A program made the translations under genes and the position numbers. Positions 1 to 6,967 of a stretch of DNA of 64,000 bases are shown here, piece by piece (the first letter of the stretch is position 1; each line of letters opens with the position of its first letter). This stretch comes from Chryseobacterium sp. W4I1 (GTDB lineage: Bacteria; Bacteroidota; Bacteroidia; Flavobacteriales; Weeksellaceae): the NCBI RefSeq assembly GCF_030816115.1, contig NZ_JAUSXQ010000001.1:2294001-2358000 (forward strand). Direction: 5' to 3'. The notes beneath the pieces were generated by a model. The model was not told the DNA's origin and made no database searches. It saw only the letters and a list, made by a program, of their open reading frames with translations.

Positions 1-443
1 AGAAAAAGCACTTACTCATTCCAAACATTCTATTATATTCTGCGTAAAATCTTGTGTGATGGTGAAGATCAACTATGCCAAGTTCGTTTGTCTTTAATGC
101 TTAGAATTACATTGCAAGAAACTTTATCTACAAGATAATTTATCTAATAAAAATTAAGCTTTGTAAATAAATCATATTTTTCGATGATTTTTTGATTAAA
201 AAAATTAACGCAAAGTTTATTAATAATTCTGCTTTATTTTAAGTTAGCAAAGTGATGCGACTTTGTCGCTGATGAAGCGGTCTGTTTCACATAGGCTTCG
301 ACGAATCAACTCCGTTGATTCTATCCTTTGCTTTCTTACAATCAACAGTTTTAAAAATGAAAACTTTGCGTCAGAAAAACACATCATCAGTACACGAATC
401 ATCTTTATCAATACCTCCCAACCTTTATTTACAAACAATCTTC
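1..443. other. intergenic stretch with no gene
   Basis: No convincing coding region is seen. The short open frames here overlap on both strands and consist mostly of repeat sequence. Positions 1 to about 207 are A/T-rich with nothing recognisable. Positions 208-371 hold a nested inverted-repeat element described separately. The remainder runs to the stop codon of the minus-strand gene that ends at 444. Confidence 0.6.
208..371. repeat. nested palindromic element, copy 1
   Basis: A 164-bp intergenic element built of nested inverted repeats. The outer arms are ACGCAAAG (208-215) and CTTTGCGT (364-371), and the next arms are AGCAAAG (246-252) and CTTTGCT (326-332). Inside are hairpins GCGAC/GTCGC with loop TTT (257-269), GAAGC/GCTTC (274-278 with 295-299) and GAATCAAC/GTTGATTC with loop TCC (303-321). 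A second copy with the same architecture but different stem bases lies at 43515-43677. No open reading frame crosses it convincingly. It may act as a transcribed structure, a bidirectional terminator or a small mobile repeat; its function is unknown. Confidence 0.8.
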
Positions 444-989
444 TTATCCTGAATTGGTTTCAGCTATCTTCTTTTCTTTCCTTCTTTGAAGTATAAGGTG
501 CGCAGCATCCAGCATTTTAATTGTATGAATGTAGGGCATAACGATATTCCTTTCCGGTAGATTTTCATAGACGCCCATTGAGAAATAGACGATTCCGGAC
601 ATAAAATAATCAAATTCTTTGATGCTGTATTCTCTGAATGCTTTTTTGAAAACCAACAGAGGATTCCGGTATTCCTTATCCGAAAGCAGGCCAAGAACCC
701 ACGGGAAAATCTTTTCCGGTTGACTATCGACAATCCATTTCCTTTCCTTCAGCATGATGAGATATCCTGCCCGGATCAGCGACCTCATCGAATGGTAAAA
801 CTCAAAGATAACCGCCGGATCTTCATGGATCCAACTATTCCTCTTTACCGCATAATTCATCAAATTGCTGAGCCTTTCTTTGGAAACATCCAGCTCATTG
901 AACTGAAAGAAAGTTTCCATCAGCTGCAAGCCGGAACGCTTTTTACCTGCCAAAAACCGGGGAGCAAAATCTGTTTTTATCTTTTTCAT
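444..989 (-). CDS. hypothetical protein, about 181 aa
   Basis: I do not recognise this family. The protein is soluble, with no signal peptide or membrane helix, and is rich in aromatic and basic residues. The start chosen is the internal Met of MKKIKTDF at 989, because the ten upstream residues look like untranslated leader; a start at 1019 is also open. The gene stands alone on the minus strand. A nested palindrome lies downstream of it (208-371) and a structured non-coding stretch lies upstream (1020-1475). Codon use looks like that of the surrounding genome. A real gene is likely, but no function can be given. Confidence 0.6.
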   Translation of the reverse strand: MKKIKTDFAPRFLAGKKRSGLQLMETFFQFNELDVSKERLSNLMNYAVKRNSWIHEDPAVIFEFYHSMRSLIRAGYLIMLKERKWIVDSQPEKIFPWVLGLLSDKEYRNPLLVFKKAFREYSIKEFDYFMSGIVYFSMGVYENLPERNIVMPYIHTIKMLDAAHLILQRRKEKKIAETNSG

Positions 990-1094
990 TGTTTGTATTT
1001 TTAGAATGCATAAAACCACCAGCCTACCGATGTACGCTGAGTTCTATTGTAAATGATGAATAGAAATAAAATCTGTGTTCCCGTGAAAGCCCTG

Positions 1095-1158
1095 AAGCCG
1101 CAATGGATTGTACACTCCATTGTATCCTATCATGATACTTTATGTGGTGAAGCGGCTT
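1095..1158. repeat. branched inverted-repeat structure
   Basis: An outer stem AAGCCGC (1095-1101) with GCGGCTT (1152-1158) encloses a hairpin CAATGGA/TCCATTG (1101-1107 with 1116-1122) and the palindrome TATCATGATA (1128-1137). The plan of one closing stem around two inner hairpins resembles the elements at 208-371 and 43515-43677, but no sequence is shared. It could be part of a small structured RNA. Function is unknown. Confidence 0.5.
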
Positions 1159-1225
1159 AGAAAAAGATGATTGTAGAAAAACAGAACGGCATGAAATAAA
1201 AAACGGCATGAGACTCTACAATATC

Positions 1226-1334
1226 CGATCTGAGGTACTGGTATACCTTACGTACAGATAAGAGAGCCCACGCCTAGGTCGTGAGCTTCCTGCTTATCGT
1301 CTCGTACGTTTAAAAATTACCAGTTTTCAGATCG
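1226..1334. repeat. long imperfect hairpin, about 109 bp
   Basis: Four collinear paired blocks form one extended hairpin: CGATCTGA (1226-1233) with TCAGATCG (1327-1334), ACTGGTA (1237-1243) with TACCAGT (1318-1324), CGTAC (1251-1255) with GTACG (1304-1308), and GATAAG (1257-1262) with CTTATC (1293-1298). The tip has GCCCACG/CGTGAGC with one mismatch and a CCTAGG-containing loop. This is far more pairing than expected by chance. It could be a non-coding RNA, the centre of a small mobile element, or a replication or recombination site. I cannot assign a family. Confidence 0.55.
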
Positions 1335-1475
1335 AGATTCTAAGCAATAGCTTCTATTATTCTTTGAAGTATCGCAAAATTACTTTAATAAGTAATCTTT
1401 TCCAAATATATATAAAATCACACTGTAAACCAAATGGATTACAAAAGTTTTTATCAAATATTCTAAAATTGTTGA

Positions 1476-1721
1476 ATGAGCCTTAGCAAAGACGATATTG
1501 AACTTAGAAATAAGATAACTCAAAGATTAATTGATCTGAGAAAGTCTACCGGATTAAATCAAAGCGATTTCGCCAAACTTCACGATATCGACAGACAACA
1601 AGTCAACAGATGGGAAAGTTTTGAAAGTGAACGAGGAGTTACCATTTACACCATAAATAGATTCTGTATACTTTTAAAAATTACAATACAAGATTTTTTT
1701 AATGATCCATTATTCAAATAA
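1476..1721 (+). CDS. XRE-family helix-turn-helix regulator, 81 aa
   Basis: A small single-domain DNA-binding protein of the Cro/C1 (HTH_3) type. The fold runs from about residue 10 to 75, with the recognition region at SDFAKLHDIDRQQVNRWE and a hydrophobic last helix that ends near FFNDP. Such proteins are typical of phage, toxin-antitoxin and defence loci. It is the first gene of the accessory island. The two-helix membrane protein follows 149 bp later on the same strand, after a probable terminator, so it may have its own promoter. A repressor role is inferred from the family. Confidence 0.8.
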   Translation: MSLSKDDIELRNKITQRLIDLRKSTGLNQSDFAKLHDIDRQQVNRWESFESERGVTIYTINRFCILLKITIQDFFNDPLFK

Positions 1722-1749
1722 ATCCTGACGAAAGTTGGGATTTTTTTTG
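1719..1749 (+). terminator. probable rho-independent terminator after XRE gene
   Basis: The sequence right at the stop codon reads AATCC, a short loop, then GGGATT followed by a run of eight or more T. The stem is short and imperfect, but the shape and T-run match the terminator at 7569-7594. Confidence 0.5.
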
Positions 1750-1870
1750 TGACAGATTTTTCAAAATCTTTAAGAAATTCCGTGAAAATACTGATTGAAA
1801 ATTTTAAGAGGGTTTTTATTTTTGTTGTTTACAGTAAATTAAAATTATTATCGATACAATACACTTAAAT

Positions 1871-2626
1871 ATGGAAAAAAAATTCAGAAATATACTTATA
1901 GGACTTTCAATATTTACGCTTTTATTATTTTTAATAGATTCATATTTTGATATTTCCAATTTGGAAAAAGATCAAAATATAATCTTCGATTCTGATAAAT
2001 TGCAACAGTACGTTCGAGGATTGGCACTTTCTTTATTAATCCTTATTATTACAATAGCTATTATTGAAATTTATATTAGAAATCTTCAAGAAATTAAAAG
2101 AAGAGAAGAAAGTACCGCACAATTAAATAAAGCTATAAAACTATTAGTATTATCATTAAAGGCTTATCAAAAAAAATTATATTTTTTGTTATATGATGAC
2201 TCAAGAAAAGACATAATAAATTACTCTCCAAATTTTCCTTTTAAATATCTGGCAAATATTTTTGATAAAAATATTAATTTAAGCAGCACCTTTTTAATTA
2301 AAACTAGGCTAAAGGATTATAATTATGCTTATAATCAATTTAAATCTGAACTTTGGTCAGTTTATTTAAATAGCAATCTACCAACAGATAGTAATTTATA
2401 TGTTATTTTAAACGAATTAGTAGACAATTTAGAAGAGAATGAAAACTTCGAAAGCCTAATCGATTATTCTCAAAGTCCTAAACTTCAAGAATTTACTTTA
2501 AACTTAGTTCGTGAATCGAAAATCAAGATGGAGGTAACAGCTAGCAATGCGCTGAATCCATATATCTATCTATATAAATCCATCAATTCTATTTTAAATT
2601 TCAAGGAAAAATTGAAAGGATTATAA
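1871..2626 (+). CDS. two-helix membrane protein of unknown function, 251 aa
   Basis: No family is recognised. Two hydrophobic segments lie near the N-terminus, at about residues 8-25 and 48-69, separated by a short loop rich in acidic residues. About 180 residues of charged, probably helical cytoplasmic sequence follow. Codon use is very A/T-rich compared with the genes beyond 5740. The gene sits between an XRE regulator and a Beta-family gene in a candidate defence island. A membrane-anchored partner or effector would fit that position, but this is inference from neighbours only. Confidence 0.65.
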   Translation: MEKKFRNILIGLSIFTLLLFLIDSYFDISNLEKDQNIIFDSDKLQQYVRGLALSLLILIITIAIIEIYIRNLQEIKRREESTAQLNKAIKLLVLSLKAYQKKLYFLLYDDSRKDIINYSPNFPFKYLANIFDKNINLSSTFLIKTRLKDYNYAYNQFKSELWSVYLNSNLPTDSNLYVILNELVDNLEENENFESLIDYSQSPKLQEFTLNLVRESKIKMEVTASNALNPYIYLYKSINSILNFKEKLKGL

Positions 2627-2656
2627 TCTAATAGATAAAACTGTTTTTATTCCTTA

Positions 2657-2692
2657 ACTCTCTGAAGTCTCCTAACTTACGGAAAACCGTAA
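2657..2692. repeat. 21-nt repeat plus TTACGG/CCGTAA hairpin
   Basis: Directly after the membrane-protein gene, a 21-nt segment beginning CTCTCTGAAGTCTCC (2657-2677) matches 18 of 21 positions of a segment at 5198-5218. It is followed by the perfect hairpin TTACGG-AAAA-CCGTAA (2677-2692). The hairpin core recurs at 45336-45349. The hairpin could terminate the upstream gene or serve as an operator for the gene starting at 2740. Confidence 0.5.
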
Positions 2693-2739
2693 ATTAAACT
2701 AAAATATTATTCATATAATTGTTTTCTTAACTATTAATT

Positions 2740-3792
2740 ATGGATAAAAAAATTTACATGCCTATACTAAAAGGCAAAAAAGGAGAATTTGATGCATTAA
2801 AAATGTTAAAAGAAGATGTTCAATCCGTCATTCTACCTCTTATTGAAGTTCCTGCAATTCCATGGGATTTTGTGAATGAAAAAGAAGCATCTTCTATAGA
2901 CAAACAAATCTCCTCAACTGTTAAAAGTATTACATCTTCTTGGGATCCCCAAAATGAGATTTTAATTGATACAAATAGCTTGGATGAAAACTTTGATGCA
3001 GCAAGAAAAACAATTAATGTATTAACAGAAGCATTAATTGAAGAAGGATATTTACCTATTCCTGTTATTCATATTAGTGCAACTGACGAAGTTTTATCTA
3101 ATTTAATATATCAGGATTTTGTATGTATTAGAATTAGTTTTGAAGACCAAGAAGCTTTTGATATTAATGATGAAATTGATAGAATAAAAAAAGTTTTAAA
3201 TAGCGATTTATCAGATATTATATTGTTATTGGATATGAATTATCTGTCTCCAGAAAATGGTTTAATGGGGCAAATGTCTTCAAAAGCATTAGTTAATTCA
3301 ATACAAAATATAGATAATTTTAAAGACTTTTATTTTGCTGCAACCAGTTTTCCAATTAACTTAAGTGGATGTAAAACTAATTCAGTTACTGAGATTGAAA
3401 GAATTGAAGTTTTAATTCATGAATACTTTAGGGCCAATGGTTCAAAATTAAATAGAATGCCTAAATTTTCTGACTATTGTATTTCTAATCCTGATGTTCT
3501 AGAAATGGACCCTAGATTAATGACAATAGGCGCATCAGTTAGATACACCGGAGAAAATCATTGGTATATTTTTAAAGGATCATCAATTAAAAAGCACGGT
3601 TCGGAACAATACTATAAATTATGTGCTGACATAGTTGCATCACAAGTTTACAGAGGTGAAGTATTCTCTTGGGGGGATGAGCAAATACATAATAAATCAA
3701 CTAGAAATGGGGGACCAGGCAATCCTACAATATGGAGACAAATTGGCACTAACCATCATATTACTTTAGTTATTGATCAGCTTTCCAAGTAG
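2740..3792 (+). CDS. Beta family protein (PF14350 / sce7725-like), 350 aa
   Basis: The N-terminus, with MPILKGKKGEFDAL and then ILPLIEVP, is the signature I know from the Beta protein family (PF14350), also seen in proteins named sce7725. The family hallmark at the C-terminus, WRQIGTNHHIT, is present too. The length of 350 aa is normal for the family. No biochemical role is established that I know of. In many genomes the family sits beside sce7726-type proteins, and here the sce7726-like gene lies directly downstream on the opposite strand. The two reading frames overlap by 23 bp at their 3' ends. Base composition is A/T-rich, consistent with horizontal acquisition. Confidence 0.75.
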   Translation: MDKKIYMPILKGKKGEFDALKMLKEDVQSVILPLIEVPAIPWDFVNEKEASSIDKQISSTVKSITSSWDPQNEILIDTNSLDENFDAARKTINVLTEALIEEGYLPIPVIHISATDEVLSNLIYQDFVCIRISFEDQEAFDINDEIDRIKKVLNSDLSDIILLLDMNYLSPENGLMGQMSSKALVNSIQNIDNFKDFYFAATSFPINLSGCKTNSVTEIERIEVLIHEYFRANGSKLNRMPKFSDYCISNPDVLEMDPRLMTIGASVRYTGENHWYIFKGSSIKKHGSEQYYKLCADIVASQVYRGEVFSWGDEQIHNKSTRNGGPGNPTIWRQIGTNHHITLVIDQLSK

Positions 3793-4339
3793 TTCGAGAT
3801 TTAAGATAAAAACGTACATTATCTTTTATAACATCTAAAGCTAACATTTCAGAGATATAAGCCCAAATTTCTTTTTTGGGTTTATTTTTTATTCTTTTAT
3901 CCAAACCATAAGTATCTATAAGCTCTGAAAGCTCTTCTTTCCATAACAATTGAAGCAATGAATACCCCGAAATGTGTTTATTAGGCTTCGCTTTTCTTCT
4001 TTGATAAACCTTTATCTCATCGCTTTTTTCTTCAACTTCTATTATGCCCCACCACTTTGGAACATAATCTTTAATTACCGGAGCAAACTTTTTAGATGTA
4101 ACAATATTTAGAAAGTCGAAAACTTTGTTATATTCAAGAATTTGTTTCTCCAATCTTCTTAAAGTATCATGATCCGACTTTATTTCATACCCCATCATAC
4201 ATCCATTAATAACAGCAATATCAATTATAGAACTACCCAAATTAAGCCCCATTTCATCAATAACTTTTGTATCAAGTTCTTCGAAATGGGTCCGAAATTC
4301 AATTTCTTTTATGGCTGTTCTTATTTTAAGATCATTCAT
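3770..4339 (-). CDS. sce7726 family protein, probable PD-(D/E)XK nuclease, 189 aa
   Basis: The N-terminal half has a PD-(D/E)XK nuclease signature. Asp40 lies in SSIIDIAVING, Glu52 and Lys54 in GYEIKSD, and Gln66 in a Q-x3-Y motif twelve residues later. This matches the sce7726 family as I know it. The C-terminal part is basic and may bind DNA. The gene runs opposite to the Beta-family gene and overlaps its 3' end by 23 bp, so the two transcripts would be complementary at their ends. The pairing of these two families is recurrent and suggests a shared role, possibly anti-phage, but this is inference. Confidence 0.75.
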   Translation of the reverse strand: MNDLKIRTAIKEIEFRTHFEELDTKVIDEMGLNLGSSIIDIAVINGCMMGYEIKSDHDTLRRLEKQILEYNKVFDFLNIVTSKKFAPVIKDYVPKWWGIIEVEEKSDEIKVYQRRKAKPNKHISGYSLLQLLWKEELSELIDTYGLDKRIKNKPKKEIWAYISEMLALDVIKDNVRFYLKSRTTWKADQ

Positions 4340-4431
4340 GGTTGAACAAATATACTGTAAAAAGTTTGCAAAAATAATAATTTAGCTAAAATGAATAATT
4401 ATTTTCTAAAGTTTTCTGGCTTTAGAGTTTG

Positions 4432-4439
4432 TATATTTG
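4432..4439 (+). promoter_or_regulatory. -7 promoter element TATATTTG
   Basis: TATATTTG fits the Bacteroidota -7 consensus TAnnTTTG and ends 22 bases before the start codon of the UPF0489 gene at 4462. No clear -33 TTTG is seen at the usual distance. Confidence 0.55.
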
Positions 4440-4461
4440 ATCTCATAGATAATTTTTTAAT

Positions 4462-5175
4462 ATGTGGATAAAAGAAAAACCAACACATTTATTCGAATCT
4501 GGAAGAGCTAAAGCAAACTTTTTATATAATAAAGATAAAATCTATGTAATGGACAATCATCTGTGTGCAACATGGTGCTGGCTACAGAAAGCTGATAGTA
4601 AAAAAACTTATAATTTTGTACATATTGATAGACATAATGACCTTTTATCCCCAAGTCCATCAATAAAAGCAGACTTACTAAAAAACAATATAGATCTTTG
4701 CAAAATCACATTTGAAGAATATCTTAATCTTAATGAAAATGATCCTGAAGAACACAATATAAAAGTAAAACTCTTCCGTTGGGACAATTATATTTTAAAT
4801 TTAGAAGAAGTTTATCCAGACTTTTTTGGAACTAAATATTTTATAACAAAAGAGGCATATCCAGATAGTGAGTTTATTGATTTTGAGTTCAGAATAGATG
4901 AATTTGTCAAAAATTTTGATTTGTGGCTGAAAGACTCTAAAAATGGCTGGATCATTAATTTAGACATTGATTTCTTCTACTCTGAACATAAAGGCATATA
5001 TAAAGTATATTCGGATGAACTTGTCAAAAAGATTGCAACTATATTGTTGGAAAATATAGATAAGATTGATGTTATAACCATTGCATTGAGTCCAGAATGT
5101 TGTGGCGGGTGGAAAAATGCTTTTGAAACGATGAAAATTTTTAATGACATAATGGAATTGGATATGCAAATTTAA
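4462..5175 (+). CDS. UPF0489 family protein (arginase-like fold), 237 aa
   Basis: The sequence has the metal-site motifs of the UPF0489 family, which includes the peptide arginases of RiPP pathways. NFVHIDRHNDLL gives His54, Asp56, His58 and Asp60, NLDIDFF gives Asp168 and Asp170, and SPECCGGW near residue 211 gives a conserved Glu. These correspond to the di-metal site of ureohydrolases. Known members convert arginine in a peptide to ornithine, but no precursor peptide, radical SAM enzyme or exporter gene is seen nearby, so the substrate here is open. It has its own -7 promoter element and lies last in the accessory island. Family assignment is fairly sure; activity is inferred. Confidence 0.7.
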   Translation: MWIKEKPTHLFESGRAKANFLYNKDKIYVMDNHLCATWCWLQKADSKKTYNFVHIDRHNDLLSPSPSIKADLLKNNIDLCKITFEEYLNLNENDPEEHNIKVKLFRWDNYILNLEEVYPDFFGTKYFITKEAYPDSEFIDFEFRIDEFVKNFDLWLKDSKNGWIINLDIDFFYSEHKGIYKVYSDELVKKIATILLENIDKIDVITIALSPECCGGWKNAFETMKIFNDIMELDMQI

Positions 5176-5193
5176 AATTCACTACCTTACTCC

Positions 5194-5227
5194 CTTGCTT
5201 TCTGAAGTCTTCCAACTTCAAAGCAAG
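5194..5227 (+). repeat. hairpin repeat after UPF0489 gene
   Basis: CTTGCTTT followed by GAAGT pairs with ACTTC and AAAGCAAG across a short loop, with a two-base bulge. The inner 21 nt (5198-5218) match 18 of 21 positions with 2657-2677. Both copies lie just after a plus-strand accessory gene, so they may be related terminators or insertion scars. Confidence 0.45.
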
Positions 5228-5357
5228 TTCAAAAAGAATAATCTCATTTTATAGCTCAAACCCGGGAGACTTCCTACACCAAAGCACAATATTTAAAAAA
5301 TGATGATGGACCATCATTTCTCTTTATCACTTATATCCTATTTTTGTAAAAAAACTA

Positions 5358-5492
5358 ATGGACAAATTAAGTTTTCTGGAAGTTATTGCTGCGATGGCTG
5401 TTTTTGTATCGCTGCTGCTTGCCGTATTTGTTAACGGTAAAAACAGAAAGAAAACTGGAAAACAGATTATTTGCAGCGTTCCACCTGTATAG
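5358..5492 (+). pseudogene. remnant of a membrane-anchored AraC-type regulator gene
   Basis: This 44-codon frame begins MDKLSFLEVIAAMAVFVSLL. It resembles the first transmembrane segment of Bacteroidota AraC regulators such as those at 5741 and 9387, in which one hydrophobic helix is followed by a basic stretch. The frame then stops, and no further regulator sequence follows before the next gene. The likely history is a deleted regulator gene. A genuine small membrane protein cannot be excluded. Confidence 0.35.
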
Positions 5493-5740
5493 TGATATAC
5501 ATGTAAACTGAAAATAAATTTACGATGGTTTAATGGGATCAAAGAAATGACGGAAAAACATTGTAATTAAATCCTTAGCTTTCTTCAATGGTCAATAGCT
5601 TTACAGCAAGTTCATTTAAAAATGATAAAAAAAACTTAAAAAGTACCGGTATTACTATCAATTCACATGAAAGAGGTATATTTAAAAAATAATTACCATG
5701 AGATGCCCCGGCAGATCTTTACAACAACTTTTATAAAAAA

Positions 5741-6877
5741 TTGATCTACACAACACTTTTAAATATTGCGATTTTCCAGGGAATCATCTTAGGCTTAGTT
5801 ATTTTAAAATCTTCCCTATTCAATAGTAAATCAAATAAGTATTTAGCGTACTTACTGTTTGCACTTTCCATGGTTTTACTGAATTATGTTTTTGAACTTG
5901 AAGGTGCATTTAAGTCCTATCCTTTGCTGTGTTTTCTGGACTATATTGAGTGGATATTTTTACTGCCCGTTTTCATCTTCCAGTTTATAATAAACCGAAT
6001 TGATGATACCGTAAAGAACAGACAAAAAACTTATTTGTATTACATTCCGTTTGTCTATTCCTCTACTTTTGTTATTCTATACCATCTTAATGATATTTTA
6101 GGAATTTATAAAATCGCAGGCTCAGGCATTTTCATACTCAATATACTTAGACTGATTCAGCTTTTATTTGCCTTTATCATCATCCTTTTTCCACCTTTTT
6201 ACTCTTATTTTATGATAAGGCATTTAAAAGACCCACAAGAGAAAAAATGGGTCATTACCTTATTAACGACGCTCTATTTATTATTATCTACCTGGCTAAT
6301 TACGTATATGACCGGCTTCTTTTTTGGAATAGACATTTCCTCTACCATGAGTGTACTGGCTTTATCGGCTACATTTATCATGCATTGGACAGCCTATATA
6401 GGCATTTACAAATACAAGCTTGCCAAAAACAAAGATGCTGTCTACCATTTTCTAAATAATGATTCAGCTGTTTTGTCTCCCAATCTGCCAATTGTAGAAG
6501 ATAGTATACCACAAGAGTATAAAGAATCTATCACGGCAGATAATCTTTATTTTCAAAAACTGGAACTTCTCTGCAAAGATGAGCACATTTATACCGACAG
6601 TACATTGAACAGGGAAAAAGTAGCTGAAAAACTAGGCATAAGCGCAGGATATGTTTCACAAATTGTAAACACGATAACAGGAGACAATTTTGCCCACTAC
6701 ATCAATCAATACCGGGTGGAAGCTGTGAAGGAAATGATATCGGATCCGGAATATGAAAACTATACGTTGCTGACGATGGGACTAGAATCCGGGTTTACTT
6801 CAAAAACAACTTTTTATAAAGCTTTTAAAAAAGTAACCGGTCAAACACCCAATGAATACAAAAATACCAGCAAATAG
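5741..6877 (+). CDS. AraC family regulator with N-terminal membrane domain, 378 aa
   Basis: The first 230 residues hold about seven hydrophobic helices, for example at 5-22, 35-52 and 60-80. The C-terminal 100 residues form an AraC-type DNA-binding domain with two helix-turn-helix units: VAEKLGISAGYVSQIVN, then GFTSKTTFYKAFKKVTGQTPNEY. This plan is common in Flavobacteriia, where such proteins sense signals at the inner membrane. The open frame begins with TTG at 5741, with no better ATG upstream. The outer-membrane protein at 6968 follows 90 bp later and is a plausible target. Confidence 0.85.
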   Translation: MIYTTLLNIAIFQGIILGLVILKSSLFNSKSNKYLAYLLFALSMVLLNYVFELEGAFKSYPLLCFLDYIEWIFLLPVFIFQFIINRIDDTVKNRQKTYLYYIPFVYSSTFVILYHLNDILGIYKIAGSGIFILNILRLIQLLFAFIIILFPPFYSYFMIRHLKDPQEKKWVITLLTTLYLLLSTWLITYMTGFFFGIDISSTMSVLALSATFIMHWTAYIGIYKYKLAKNKDAVYHFLNNDSAVLSPNLPIVEDSIPQEYKESITADNLYFQKLELLCKDEHIYTDSTLNREKVAEKLGISAGYVSQIVNTITGDNFAHYINQYRVEAVKEMISDPEYENYTLLTMGLESGFTSKTTFYKAFKKVTGQTPNEYKNTSK

Positions 6878-6917
6878 GTACCATTTTCTTCAGTTTTAAG
6901 CTTTTGAAACCCGTTAT

Positions 6918-6958
6918 AATTTGAATTATTTGAGTTTTGCACTTCAATAATTCAAATT
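6918..6958 (+). promoter_or_regulatory. 13-bp perfect inverted repeat before OMP gene
   Basis: AATTTGAATTATT (6918-6930) and AATAATTCAAATT (6946-6958) are perfect inverted repeats around a 15-nt spacer. The right arm ends ten bases before the ATG at 6968. It could be an operator, a 5' leader hairpin that affects translation, or a weak terminator for the AraC gene. Confidence 0.55.
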
Positions 6959-6967
6959 AACTTTTTT

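Larger units (their letters stand above)
1020..1475. other. 456-bp non-coding stretch with strong predicted structure
   Basis: No gene is seen here; the 61-residue minus-strand frame at 1024-1209 is not convincing. The stretch holds several inverted repeats: TTCTATT/AATAGAA (1042-1065), a branched structure at 1095-1158, a direct repeat ACGGCATGA at 1186-1194 and 1203-1211, and a long hairpin at 1226-1334. The rest, up to the XRE gene at 1476, is A/T-rich and probably contains its promoter. Confidence 0.6.
5176..5740. other. 565-bp intergenic stretch with repeat and gene remnant
   Basis: The stretch holds a hairpin-forming repeat at 5194-5227, a 44-codon remnant of an AraC-type gene at 5358-5492, and otherwise A/T-rich sequence with no coding signal. 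It marks the right edge of the accessory island. Confidence 0.5.

Noticed and set aside
263..496. 77-codon plus-strand frame across the first palindromic element
   Set aside because: It consists of inverted-repeat sequence and runs into the 3' end of the minus-strand gene at 444. It shows no protein-like pattern.
1024..1209. 61-codon minus-strand frame upstream of the XRE gene
   Set aside because: It lies over paired inverted repeats, has no recognisable motif and is best explained by the structured non-coding region.
1226..1334. integron attC site or known housekeeping RNA (6S, tmRNA)
   Set aside because: No integrase or cassette array is present, the arms lack the attC core motif, and the shape and length fit neither 6S RNA nor tmRNA.
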